Positions 34,701 through 47,271 are shown, counted from the stretch's first letter. The stretch is 64,000 nucleotides of DNA from Lateolabrax maculatus (GCA_031216445.1 CM062205.1:16887001-16951000), one strand, 5' to 3'. Notes: a model not told the origin generated them from the sequence alone. Numbers and translations: made by a program.

Positions 34701-37700
34701 ATTGTATTTTTTCTGTCGCAGGTATGCTAGAATTTCAGTTCAAAGTTCAGCACTCTGTTTTGCAGTCTGTGAATAATTGATAAAAATTCAGGTTTTATAA
34801 AAATGTAGGTGATATATTAACATACATATGTAAGTTTGTGCTCTGACTTGCTGCTGCTGGCACCCAAAGGTAATCAGCAGCTTCGTTCACACAGTTAATC
34901 CAAATACCACAAAATCTGTTGGCTGGGAGGAGGCGAGGGATCGAAGACAAGAACATTTTAATGGGTTGTGCATTCCTAGGAGTAGACCACGTTCTCTCCT
35001 CTTTAGCAGTGCAGATCATATGTCTGGCTCTGTGATGGGTCTTGTCACCCACTCATACCATGACTCATTTTGGTGAGAACTGGAGGGGGGGGGGGTGTGG
35101 GGGGTGGAGGCGGGTGGGGGCATTACCCCGGCGCTCACAGGGCCTCCCTGAAGGGGTGTAAGGTTTTGTGAGATAGTAGACTTAGTAGATTGTATCTCCT
35201 CGCCCCCCGGCAACCCCCTATGTGGCTATCCTGTTCAGTCGAAAACGCTGCGTTGAAAGAGAGCCCACCAAGTCGCAGAAGAGGGCAGAGGCCTGCTCAA
35301 AGGGCCAGGTTTGTGTGAGTCCTCTCATTAACTACTAGAGCAGCCCCTCATCTCAACCTAATGGATCCCACTTATGCTGTCATCACCATGCCAACCAGCT
35401 GTCAACTCTGGTGCGGCGAGGCTTTTGTGCTTCAGAGAGATGCATCTGGGTCGTGTTGATCCGTCTCAGTCTACAACAAGTCACCACCTCAAAGGAGCCA
35501 CCAAAGTAAATGCTTCTCTTCTTCTCTGAGATCATTTGATTGAGAGGGGTAAAAAACGTCCACTGACACCTTATTGTAAAGACTGAATACATTAAGATAA
35601 GAGGACACCCGAGTCCAGGTCAAATAAAGGCCTATTTATTGGGGCTAGACAGACCACATACGAAATCTGTTGGCAGCTGCTCACTAGTTGACTTCAGAGG
35701 ATTAAGCAGGCAAAAAGGAATACGCAAGATCAGCAAGATTTTTGCTCTGCAGAGTTGGCGCTGTCTGATGTAGAAGTTAATAATCCAAGAGACAAAGCCC
35801 ACCACCTGTTATCTATCAGATACAAATCAGAGCGGTTATAATAAAATTACAAGCAAGCAAGCATGAATGCATATTAATTCTGACAATATAAACACAAAAT
35901 GCAATCATCTCTGCTTCAATATCCAGTGAGTAACGCCGTCTGTTGACATGCAATTTATTTTTCATGACTTTCATGTTATGTTAATACGGAAGAGAATTAG
36001 GGCCATGTGAAAAAATGTTTGTGTCAGAATTCGGATATTAAACTATTAAAATTTAAATGCATTTTTCACATGCTGCCCTAATCCCCCTCCTGCCTCCTGT
36101 ATGTTACTGCACTCGAAGAGATGAGAGTTTTTGTTTGCTGGTGAATATAGGTCACCTCCACCCTGTCTTGATGTCACATGATGACAGACATAATGTGCAA
36201 CAGCCACCAATGCAACAAAGATTAGAAGCTTTTGGGAGGCAAAGACTATATTTGTCCTACAGTTGGTTCTGGGTTTATTTAAGGTCTACATGGCTTTGTG
36301 ATTTGCAGCGGCTGATCTGGACATCAGCAGGGAGCAAGGATACAATACAGTGGTAATTTATTCCAGAACATCAGATGACTGTGTAATCCGACACATCCAC
36401 CTACTTAGAAATAAGTGGTAACCTGAAGGATGGCATGTCCTCAAATCAGAAATATTTCCTACACCTGAATCCCTGACATGATATGGTTATTTTGTGCTGA
36501 AAGCCTTACATAACATGCAGCTTGTAGGTCAAAAATAACATCCTACATTATTCCTCAGAGGCTTGTGGATACCCACCTACATGCAATGCAGACCCATGTT
36601 CCGACATCATCTGCTGATCCAAAAATGGATTACATCTTATTTATTCACAAGAGTATAATGCTACATGAATTTCTTAATAAGGAGTGGTACTGAAGTGAAT
36701 GTAGAGAGAAGACAGAGTGGAAGAGAGTTCATCCTGACATCTAGATAGTGTTGCATTCCTCTCAACCTCATCCCTGTCACTGACCTTCCTGTGTGTGTAT
36801 ACGAGGGATTAGGCCTGTGGGCTGGGCTGGTGGTCTTCTGAGGCTATTTTTATGAAGATGTCCACCCCCTGATCCTTTTGGAAAATTGATATGAGCACAT
36901 GTTCCAAGATTCAAATGTAATTAGTGAACTGTCAGTCAAAGATGCTGAAGATGGGATTTTTTAACGAGGTAGATCAGGGTTGTTTTTTTTTTCTGTTTCA
37001 GATATGCATTTATGACACTTGCAACTGTGCATTCACTTGGTATACGTGACAAACATGCAGAAACTCAGAGGCATTTAAATTCTATATTTCACTGTAATGT
37101 ATATGTATAATATTGGCCCCACACTGCATACTAAAAAGAACTGGGTCAAAATTGATCCAATTTGGGTCAATATAACACCAGCGGAATAACTTCACTACCC
37201 AAGAGAAGGGGTTGTGTTATTTTTTTTATATAAGTGTTATTTACCCAAACTAAATATGGTATAGGTGATACTGATGTTAATGATATGTGAAGTGCAGTTT
37301 TATGCACATAATTTTTTTTACTACTAACATTACACTTGTCAGAGTTTTAAGGTAAAACCTGAGCTTGTCGTGTCTAACACTGGATCAAAATAACCAATTG
37401 GTACTAGTTAAGGTTAATCCTGTTTTGCATCGGTGCTATTATATGTTGACTCAAACTGATTTTTAATGTGTATTGCCAGTTATCTTGTGTTCCAGAGCAA
37501 CATACTAAGAATGTGTTTTTAATGAGGTTACAGGAGTATCACTATCAGCAAGATGGTCACCATCAAACTGTCATTTCCACCCCTCCTCCTTTAGTTTGCC
37601 GTGGATAGATTGAACGTCCCCAGGCCTGCAGGTTCACCCTTCTGAAGTGCTGCCAAAGTGCTCTCAATAGCCACTGAGAGGTCCTGGCATTATAGTTCAG

Positions 37701-38503
37701 TACCTGGCAACCACAAAGCTGCTGGCACCTACCTCTCATAAGCCATCTGCAACTGCTTGTGTGTGTAGCAGGCACTGACAAAGGCCACAAGTGTGTCCAC
37801 ACACATCACAGTATCCAAATAGCCAACTATCTCTGCTGTGGTATCAATATCCAAACTGATATCAGTGTGTGAAGAAAAAGATTTTGCATCTTTAGGCTCA
37901 AATCGCACAAATGTGTACTTGTGTGAAATTAATCGGACATTTGCACTCCCATTAGTTGCATAGTAGGTTGTCATGTTTCCCAACAATAATCTATCTTGCG
38001 GTCCTAAAACTGCATTTCTCATTGCTTTTACGTATTCCTGGAGTAAAGCAGCGATTAAATCAGTTCAAAGGCTTAGCGATCTGTGCACCATCAGCTCCCT
38101 TAAAAGGTGCAGAATGATGCAGTGGAGCATGTTCATTCTCCCCAGAGATTACCGCTAATAAGAGGGCCTGTATTTATAGAAGACCACCCCCCCCAGTGGA
38201 TACCCCTAATCCTGCCTCAACCCTTTTCATCCCTGCCCCATCCCTGTGCCTGGACCGCTCGCTCTCTGCAGCCCCAAGCTTCAGCCTCATCCTCGCCCCA
38301 TATTAACTGAGGTAGAGACTTCTTTAATACAACACTGCTTTTTTTCAGATACTTTTAAAAGAGGGGAAGACTTGCTTGGCCTCTTTACTTGCTTCATGAG
38401 AGGGGGAGGAGATTGCTTGGACTATTACAGGACATTTTTCATTTTTCTTTCCTATTCTACCTTATTGTCCAATTTTCCTCTTCCTGCTCTCTTTGACCTG
38501 CAG
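34701..38503. other. fut9-fhl5 intergenic DNA, no gene recognised
   Basis: Contains the G-rich tract at 35084-35120. A 97-codon open frame on the minus strand (37729-38022) has a protein-like look but no recognised family. UFL1, which lies between FUT9 and FHL5 in human, was not seen. GTATTTATAG at 38170-38179, about 350 bp before the fhl5 start, is one base off a MEF2 consensus and could also be TATA-like. An acceptor TGCAG ends at 38503, so fhl5 has at least one upstream non-coding exon, not located. Confidence 0.55.
35084..35120 (+). repeat. G-rich tract with quadruplex potential
   Basis: Four or more G runs of three or longer occur within 37 bp, including an 11-G run and a 6-G run. Confidence 0.8.
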
Positions 38504-38522
38504 CTAAGAAAGGCAAACAACA

Positions 38523-40730
38523 ATGTCCACCAGCGAGCATTTCAACTGCCATTACTGCAAAGACTCCCTGCTGGGGAAGAAGTACATAATGAAAGAAGAC
38601 ACGCAATACTGCACTAAGTGCTATGAGAACCTGTTTGCTAACTGCTGTGAGGGCTGCTCTTTACCAATTGGCTGTAACTCCAAGGTAGGGAAGTGGCAGT
38701 TTTACCCTGAGAGTGATGTCTTTGATGTCAGGAATGTGGAAAATAAGAATGTATGTTATATTTATTTATATTATGGTTTAAAGGTGAGGTTTGATGTATT
38801 TTGACCTTAAAGAAACACCTACTTATTACTTCTACTAGGGTTATTGTTACATGTTTCTATCTGCACATTCTGAATAAATATTTGGCCTTACAGAATATCC
38901 ACAAGTGCAATAAATAATGTATTAAATATCTACAGGACTTGTCCTACAAGGATCGCCACTGGCACGAGCAGTGTTTCAAGTGTGCAAAGTGCAGCCGCTC
39001 CCTGGTGGAAAAGGCCTTTGCCGCCAAGGATGATCTGTTGCTCTGCACTGAATGCCACGCCCATGGCTATTCCTCTAAGTGCACCACCTGCAAGAAAACC
39101 ATCATGCCAGGTACATGTTGGGATGATGATGATGATAATGATGATGATAAGGATGACAATGAATGGGAATGGATGAAATCACCAAAAATTTGTATCACAA
39201 TACACTGTCACGTTTACATTAATGACAATAAATTAAGACAAATCCATTATTGAAGTTGAGTCCACTTCTCACCTTGAAAAGAGATTGACAAACGATTTCA
39301 CCACATGGTTTATTTAGTAGCTGTTCTGGACCTTTCGATCATTCATTCTACTACTTATATACTATGTTTCCAAGGTCAAGAATGAACTTTCAATATCAAT
39401 TTTTAAGCCAGCATGGACCAGAAATCCTTAAAGTGCTCAGCAAATATAAAGCTACAGCCAGCAGCAGTTAGTTTAGCTTAGCACAAAGACTGGAAACAGG
39501 AGGAAACAACTAGCTCGGTTCTGTCCAGTCAAAAGTTTATTCTTGACCTTGGAAACAGTAGTTGACAAAACTTTCTCAGCATTTACTAGCTCTTCTAAAG
39601 ATTTTGATCATATCACACAATTTTCCTCAGCAGATGTAGTTTGTGCAGAAATAAACGCATACAGCTATATATATATAAATATATTAAAATATAAACATTT
39701 ATTATTATTAGCAATTTCTTCCTTTCACAAAATTCTTTCCAAGATTATTAAGATTGCATCGTCCTCTCCCTACAGATAAAGCAGGACTATTTTGGGCCGC
39801 ACTGTGTTTCTGTCATAGAGGTACCATATGCTGACTAAGCTGCTCTCGTCCCCTGTGCCAGGTTCCCGCAAAATGGAATACAAGGGGAACAGCTGGCATG
39901 AGACCTGCTTCCTGTGCCACCGCTGCCAGCAGCCAATAGGAACCAAGTCCTTCATCCCAAAAGACACTGGCTACTTCTGTGTGCCCTGCTTTGAGAAGCA
40001 GTTTGCCTACCAGTGCTGTGCTTGTAAGAAGGTAGGGTTACAGCTGAGTGTTTTATACATATCGACTACTGCAGTAAATCCCCCTGACTCTGGTAATTTA
40101 ATGTTACTCACACTGTGGCTGCATAGTAAAAGGATGTGTAGCAAGGGGAATGTCATTGTGTGTCTCTTTGACTCTGTTTTCTTTCGCTCTTGTGTGGATT
40201 TGTGTTACCTCTAGGCGATCACAACAGGTGGAGTGACCTACCAAGACAAGCCCTGGCACCGCGAGTGTTTCCTATGCATCGGTTGCAGAAAGCAGCTGTC
40301 GGGTCAGCGCTTCACCTCCAGGGAAAACTACCCCTACTGCCTCGATTGCTTCAGCAACCTGTATGCAAAGAAGTGTGTGGGCTGCACCAAGCCCATCACG
40401 AGTGAGTCACTGGCTGTGCGCATGTTTTCATGCAATCTGACACCGCTCATGCTGTTCTCCCGCTCATATTTAAAGCCTTTATTTGCATTTGTGTAGGAAC
40501 TGTGAGGTAAACAAGGTGAATATCGTGCATTAAACTGCACATTATGTAAATAAATGGATCTTTGTTTTATGTGTGCAGGTCTGGCAGGGGCAAAGTACAT
40601 CTCTTTTGAGGAGCGCCAGTGGCACAGCGAGTGTTTCGCCTGTGTGCAGTGCGCCGTTTCACTGGTGGGACGCGGCTTCCTCACCCAGCGCGACAACATC
40701 TTGTGCACTGACTGCGGCAGGGAGAAGTGA
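38523..40730 (+). CDS. fhl5: Four and a half LIM domains protein (FHL5/FHL2-like)
   Basis: FHL proteins are LIM-only scaffolds and transcription cofactors; FHL5 (ACT) binds CREM and FHL2 works mainly in heart and muscle. Five coding exons: 38523-38684, 38936-39110, 39862-40031, 40215-40401 and 40579-40730 (846 nt, 281 aa). The 5' UTR part of exon 1 begins at 38504. An N-terminal half LIM (CHYC) precedes four full LIM domains, each with the Cys/His zinc set, for example WHEQCFKCAKC, WHETCFLCHRC, WHRECFLCIGC and WHSECFACVQC. Some signatures match FHL5 (SRKMEYKGN, CFEKQFAYQC). Others match FHL2 (HRCQQPIGTKSFIPKD, CRKQLSGQRFT, KYISFEERQWH). Linkage to manea and fut9 favours fhl5. The exact orthologue is therefore the uncertain part, not the family. 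Confidence 0.88.
39122..39161 (+). repeat. (GAT)n-like tract beside an fhl5 donor
   Basis: Imperfect GAT repeats (GATGATGAT, GATAAT, GATGAC) begin about 12 bp after the donor of exon 38936-39110. Confidence 0.85.
39441..39531 (-). repeat. Fragment of the foldback element
   Basis: AAGCTACAGCCAGCAGCAG and AAAGACTGGAAACAGGAGG match the middle of the foldback family whose fuller copy is at 33634-33990, in the opposite orientation. It lies in the fhl5 intron between exons 2 and 3. Confidence 0.65.
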
Positions 40731-41560
40731 CCTTTCCATGAAGGGGTCACAGTTTTATCCCAATAACAACAAGAGCTCATATTCACAGATATTGTGTAAC
40801 CATAAATATTTCTCCTAAGCATGCCTGGTACATAAACAAACTCTAAATGTCAAATGCTTGTTTTAGTGTTATAAATGACCATTAGTTCTCTCACGTTGCC
40901 CACACACACACACCACACACAAAACTGTGATGTTTCTGTAAAGATAAACATGTATCTTTAAAGTATCTTTAGGGCACCACTGTTTCATTATTGATGAATG
41001 TTTTTTTTTGTTTCTTGAAATGAGAAATTCATGTTTTTTTCCTCACATACTTTTTGCCAAGGACAAATTGATGTTGCAAACATATTAGAGCTGATGGTGA
41101 CTGGTCAATTAATGGATTAGTCAGTTGACAGAAAACTTATTTTTCTGTTTGTAAATCGATGAATTATTTCAGTCATTTTTCAAGCAGCTTTGGATCTGCC
41201 TCCAGCTTCTTTGGAGTTCAGATTTTATTTTTTCATTTTTTTGTCTTATATGACAGTAAACTAAATATCTTTTGATTCTGGACTGTTTCTTATGGACATT
41301 TTATGGACAAAAAGAGTTACTGATTAATAAATAAAATAATCAACAGTTTAATTAATGATGAAAATAATTGTTAGTTGCAGCACCTAAACATATTTCCCTT
41401 TAATACAGGTCTGACTTCCATTACACATATATTTCTGCTGTATGCTTAGTATACATTGGTTATGATTGCCTGGAAAAAAAAAAAAAAAAAAGAATGATGC
41501 ATGATTTATGCTTCTCTCATGTGAAATACCATACACACTAAAGGTTGTTCCAATAAAAGC
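40731..41560 (+). other. fhl5: fhl5 3' UTR (extent uncertain)
   Basis: After the stop, the first convincing AATAAA outside the repeat is at 41552-41557. If used, the UTR includes the element at 41089-41386. An A-run lies at 41473-41491. Confidence 0.4.
41089..41386 (+). repeat. MITE-like element ending GTTGCAGC
   Basis: The right end GTTGCAGC is at 41374-41381; the left end is eroded (AGCTGATGGTGAC). Inside are TTTTTCAAGCAG and GATGAAAATAATTGTTAG blocks shared with the copy at 22397-22789, in the same orientation. Confidence 0.7.
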
Positions 41561-42312
41561 CTTTCTGTGTATATCATGCAGAAATGGATATCATTTTAGG
41601 CCTGCTGTTGCTCATCCTAATACTATAGGTCTTACTCTAATGCCATCCAGAGGAAGATTTTGCATATGTCAGCATAACAAATATAGCTGTGATGGTAGGT
41701 TTGAAATCCAGATTTTTTTATGACCATATTGTCCCTTCTCCTCAGTCACCCTTTAGACAATCATTGCTGTAAAGCAAATCTCTGGTGTGTTTCTGTTGCC
41801 TCTTGACCTCGTCGCACCCAGCGCATTCACATTGTAAACATACTGAGAGCGACCATATATGGTTTGATCAGCAGATCACTTGCTCTTCTACTCGTCCATT
41901 ATCCGCTGACCAAAGTCCCCGCTTTGGTCCATGCACAAGCCAAGAATACAAGTGACCGTAACTGTGGGCACCTTAAAATATCTGTCTTCCTCACCATACC
42001 TATTGTTTTGATACTTGTTAAAGTTGGTTTTCTTGGTGAGGGCTGCTGGAGGAGTTGTGTAAGTGTCCTCACATGGCAGGATGAGTGGTGTAAAATGCTG
42101 ACATAGATTTCCTGTCAGGATATAGTCACATGGGGTTGAAACTACTTTACACTTCATAAACTTGTGAAGGGATCACAGAGGAAGGGTGAACAGCAGAGCG
42201 GTAGGGATGTATTTTTTTTTTTACATATTTCACAGAACAGCTGTAGCTTTCATTAAGGCAGATACTATTTGTATTTTACCAAACAAAAATCAAGCATCTT
42301 TAAATTTCTGCA
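41561..42312. other. fhl5-tgfbrap1-like spacer
   Basis: AT-rich DNA with no gene. It must hold the promoter and 5' UTR of the tgfbrap1-like gene, but no distinct site stands out. A T-run lies at 42211-42221. Confidence 0.5.
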
Positions 42313-45300
42313 ATGGCTTTTAGGGCATTTACTCAAACACATGTCTATGAAAAGCAAGTAGCCCCAAAAGAAAAGGACAAATCCATCATTCAGTGCCTTG
42401 AGTGCTATGACCGAAATGTGTATATAGGGACCAAAGATGCATCAGTCCAGCATCTCATACTACTCAGTAGCACCCATGGGGACCTGAGTCCTGGCCAGAG
42501 CGAAACCAAAGAAGGTAGGGCAAGAAAACTAGGCTCAAGCAACCCAGTTGTCCACCTGAGGGCAGTCCCACTTTTCAACCATCTGCTGGTCCTGTGGGAC
42601 CGGAGCGTTACTGCCCTCAACATGTTCTCCTTAGAGCCTATCCCGGCTCTGAAGAAGATCCAGCATGTGTCTTTGTTTGAGGTGTGCGACTCATCGATTG
42701 CAGCCCAGGCAGCATGTGTAGAGATGGTGACTTCCTCCAGCCGCAGGAAGGTGATCCGTATCCACGTGGTGGGAGTGGACAGGTGGGAGGTTGTGAAGGA
42801 GGTCCCTCTGCTCCAGGACCCTGTGGCCATGGCAGTAGATGGTGCCAGCCTGTGTGTAGCTACCAACGACAAGTATCTCCTCTGTGATATTAAGACTGGG
42901 AGAAGTGAGGAGCTTTTTCCTCACAATCACAGCAGGCAGCGTGCCATGGTTACCTCAGTGGGACGAGGGGAATTCCTCCTGAACGGGCCTGAATCTTTGG
43001 GTAAGAGTTGCCAAAATGTTTATGGTACATGTTCTATGGGCTGTCGAGCACAGGCGTCTGTGTGTGCCATGTGTTGTTATATGCTTCCTTTCCAAAGCCG
43101 CTATACTGTTAATCATCTCATATCACTCCCCCATATAGCCATCTTGCCAGCGGATAATTGTTTTGCCAAGATATCATTTCTCCATCCTCATCCCCTAGGC
43201 ATGTTTGTGATGAAGACAGGGATATGCCAGCGCCCTCCCCTGCAGTGGCCTCAGGAGGTGCTGGCAGCCGGAGTATGTTTCCCTTATATCCTAACCCTGC
43301 AGCCCCAAGTGCTGTCTGTGTACAGCATGGTAGATCAGCAGTGCAAACAGACTGTGAGTCTCAGTGGAGCTAAGGGTCTGCTCTCCACATCAGGTAAACC
43401 AGGCATCATCAATTCATCACTTAATCCTGGCAGATTGCAGACCAAAAGGCTGTCAAACTGTGGTTTTGTTTAAAAGGATGTAGCTGTGTCTGTCTTGCAT
43501 TGATTCAGTCAATCATTCTTGCGCCTACTGTTCCTACACACTGAGAGTTTCTGAAAACCAAAAAACAAATCTCCCTTCAGATGGTGTGTTAGTGTTCACA
43601 GAGAGAGACATTTTCAGCCTGCGTCTGGTGCCATTCCAAGAGCAGATCCAAACACTTGTAAAGCATGAGAGGGTCGAGGAGGCCTTAATGCTGCTGCATG
43701 GAGTTCAAAGCCATCTTCCACTTGACTCATACAAGGTGAAATGCAATTTATAGACACACAGCCCCTGCTTTGTAATCTAGGTTTCTAATACATACATTCT
43801 TCCTAGGGTTACAAAACAAAATTTCTGCGGATAGCTAAATGAAACAAAAACATTTATCATATTTCTTTCCTTTACCATAATCATGTAAGGGCAAAATTAC
43901 AACCTGCACAGCTATTCTGCCTTCAAAGGCGGAACGTGGTTACTGTGTATTTGGTCAAAATTGAGCTAAGACCAGAATCTGACTTTTTTAAACAGCTTAT
44001 GTCATTATATTATTATGTGTTACATGTGTTATTTAATAAAAAGAAAAAGTTAGCAGGAAATAAGAGGAAATAAAATGGGTCTACAACCATGTTAGCTCTA
44101 TAGCTCTATATTTCTCAATGACACTGGTAACATGCTGATGTTAAGCAAGAATGCTTTAATGTTTACCGTGTTCACTATCTTAGTTTAGTGTTTGCTAATA
44201 AGCACTAAACACAAAGTACAGCTGCTGAGGCTGATGGAAATGTTAATGTTGGTCAAAAATTGATTGTCTGTACAACATTTTGTGCCAATGCAAGTAGATG
44301 TTGAAATATTTCACAAGACAAGGGAAATCTTTGACATGCTGGTGGCGAAAGAGAAAAAGTCAGTGAATCACCAAAGTCAGTAGGATTCATCCTCTGGGGA
44401 CAATGGATGTCAGGTTATACAATTTACACAGCTGTCAAACTTCAAACCCTTTTTTCTCAACTTCAATTTTTCTGTACTATCTGTCTCTGTCAGTGCATTC
44501 ACAGCTGCTATAATCTCACCATTTTATAGATTGATACACACCACTGATCTAGATAATATGCATGTATTACAACCCCATCTGGCATTGCATCACAGTGTTT
44601 GAATTGAATATTCCATCACTGTAGAACAGATTGAAGCAGGATGCCGAGGCGTAGACTGACTACATTGTTGTGAGCTGCTATTGTAGTGTATTCCAGTTGG
44701 ATAAACATAATTGAGGACAGCAGATGGTGTCTGAGATTTAGTGTAATCTGTGCCATATCTCAGGTAACAGGTTAGAGATGAGGAAGTTAGAATCAACACG
44801 CTGATGAGTCATAAATCGTTCCTCATCATTTTGATTTGTTTGAATATCTTAAAAGTGTAACATATTGCCCTTGTTGTAATGATAGTCACACAGTCTTCTG
44901 CCTCAATGATTTCAGCTCACATATTGGTGCTGTAAATATGTCCATGCAATGTGTGCCTGGTTTTACAACAGCATTTCTTTTTACTGGCAGGAGCTGCAGA
45001 AGGCCATCGCTTGCCTGGCTGGATTTGTTCATTTTTACCGGCAGGGTTTTTCCGAGGCCAGAGATCTATTCATGTGAGAGTAAAACCCCATTCACGACAC
45101 TCCAAATTCCAAACACGCTAAATAAATCCCAGCAAACCATGCAGTAATATGCGACTTTTGAAAATAGTATGTCTTTTCTGCTGAATTCTACACTAAAGTC
45201 TTACACAAATCAATACTCATTACCCTCTTGAGCAGTAAAGGTGAGCTGGACCCCAGAGAAATCATCTGCCTCTACCCTGCCATCCAGTCCTGTCTCAGCG

Positions 45301-47271
45301 AGGACTTTCAATCCCAGCTTGATCAAGTGAACAAGGGCAGGGATCTCCAGGTGCTCTGGCAAGAGGACAGAATCACATTTCATCATTACTTGGGCTTCCT
45401 GGGAGATTTTCTCAGAGCTGTCAGGGAGATGGAGCAAAGCCTTGAGTGCATTAAGGAGGTGGACTGCGCCCTCCTGAGGCTGTATGTAGAACTGGAAGAC
45501 ACTGAAAACCTGCAGCAGCTTGTGGACTTACCCAATGAGTGCTGGCTGGACTACTGTGTTCCTGTTTTGGAGCAACACAACAGGTGGAAATGAATGATTA
45601 TTTGTTCAATGCGTCATTTGTAATCACACTTGTTTAGAACATAAATATGGTTATGATATTTTGCAGAATTACATCTGCCTTTTCATTTTCAGGTTTTTTG
45701 CAATAGGTTCCCTCTTTCAATGCCACGGAAATCAAATTGATGCAATTAAGGTATAATTTCTCTCCACACATTTTATATATAAACTTGCATAAAACACGTT
45801 TGTTTTAGCCTGTTAAATTCTTCCAGACATGGGTGAAAATTGCAGATGGCGTCCACAAAGACTCCTCTTGCTCAGATGTGTATGGACACATAGTGTGGAC
45901 TCTCAGTCAACTGCAAGACAGGGATGCTGTGTGGACATTTGCAGACTGGACTCTGCAAAGAAACCAGAAGGTGCCTTTTTTCATTTTCATGCTCTCAACC
46001 TAACTGCAGAGGGCAGAGTTGCACAATACAATTATGTGTTACAGTTATAAACACACAGCAAAATGCCACCCATATTAACGAAATTGCTTTCTTTTTTCGG
46101 TAGTTATTGGTAATTAAATGGGTATTAACAGTTTGCCTTTATTTGAAAAAGGTAGGTGTGCAGATTTTCAACAGGCGTCCACCAGATGATCGATTTGAGA
46201 CAAAAGATGTCCTTGCTTTCTTGGAGAAGTACCCACTGGCATTGCTTTTGCATCTTGAGTTCTTAATCCATGATTTGAACAGTGAGGTGGGTACCACAGA
46301 AGCAACATAATATAATAGCTTCACTTCTTAATTAAATGCACAGAGACATGATAGGTATAATCTGTCCCCAGGAGGAGAGACATCACAACCGTCTGGCCTT
46401 GGCATATGTTACTCAGACGATGCAAGAGGAAAAGGAAATCGATTTGAGGGAGACCAGAGGGAAGTTGCAGCAGCTGCTTTGGGAATCCAAATTCTATGAC
46501 GTTTCCATTGTATACGGTGTGTGGATGCCTTATGAGAAAATAAATCATTAATGAATTTTTGCTAAATTATAAGTTTTGTTCTATTCCCATCACAGAGAGT
46601 GTCAAGTCAACAACCCTGCACATAGAGAAAGCCATTCTCCTTAGCAGGACCGGTGAAAACTCTCAGGCACTGCAGGTGCTTGTTCACCAGGAGCGAGACC
46701 CCCAGGCTGCAGAGGCCCACTGCTGCAGGGCTGCCCAGGGCCGGGACTCACAGTTCAGGCAGACCCTGCTGCTCACCCTGCTCCAAATCTACCTGAGCTC
46801 CGAGGAGCTCACCAGCGCTGCTGTGGATCTGCTCAACAACAACCCTCAGGTCTTTGCAGCAGAGAATGTCATCCAGCTCCTGCCTGATTCCTGGTCTGTT
46901 CAACTGGTCTCCCAATTCTTAGTTGGATCCCTCAGAGAGACCTTCCACCAGAGGCGGATGGCAAGGGTGCAAAAGGCTTTGAGCCAGGCGGAGCTCATGC
47001 GGCACAAGGTCACTTGGGTGAGTTTAACAACATATTTCACTTTTTTTTAAAGCTCCAGTAAACATTGTGTTTATTCTTGTTTCCTTTTTTTCTGAACCCT
47101 GTTGCCCTTTGACTCTCTCCTTTGCAGATGCAGGCCTCAAAAACAAGGTTCAGACTGGACAAGGGACAGAAGTGTAAGGTTTGTCTGAGAGACCTTACAG
47201 GGCCACAGTTTGCCTGTAACCTCCATGGTGAGCTGATGCACACAAGATGCACTGGCTTTTCATCATCGTAA
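42313..47271 (+). CDS. TGFBRAP1-like protein (Vps39/TGFBRAP1 family, CORVET-type subunit)
   Basis: TGFBRAP1 (the Vps3 counterpart) is a CORVET tether subunit on early endosomes and also binds TGF-beta receptors and Smad4. Eleven coding exons: 42313-43000, 43199-43393, 43581-43735, 44991-45073, 45236-45583, 45693-45750, 45827-45970, 46152-46286, 46372-46516, 46596-47017 and 47128-47271 (2517 nt, 838 aa; human TGFBRAP1 is 860). An N-terminal citron-homology/beta-propeller region spans about 20-290 (AVDGASLCVATNDKYLLC, GRGEFLLNGPESLGMF, CFPYILTL). A helical clathrin-like region follows (LDPREIICLYP, AVDLLNNNP, LLPDSWSVQL). The C-terminal Vps39_2-type motif is CKVC with a later HTRC. Similarity to TGFBRAP1 runs the full length but is moderate, so this looks like a diverged paralogue. 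The acceptor of exon 8 (GAAAAAG) is weak. Confidence 0.88.
44190..44415 (-). repeat. Interspersed element in a tgfbrap1-like intron
   Basis: GCACTAAACACAAAGTACAG, TGAATCACCAAAGT and TTCATCCTCTGGGGACAATG match, in reverse, the element at 55780-56065. It fills part of the 1.25-kb third intron. I know the family as a common percomorph repeat. Confidence 0.65.
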
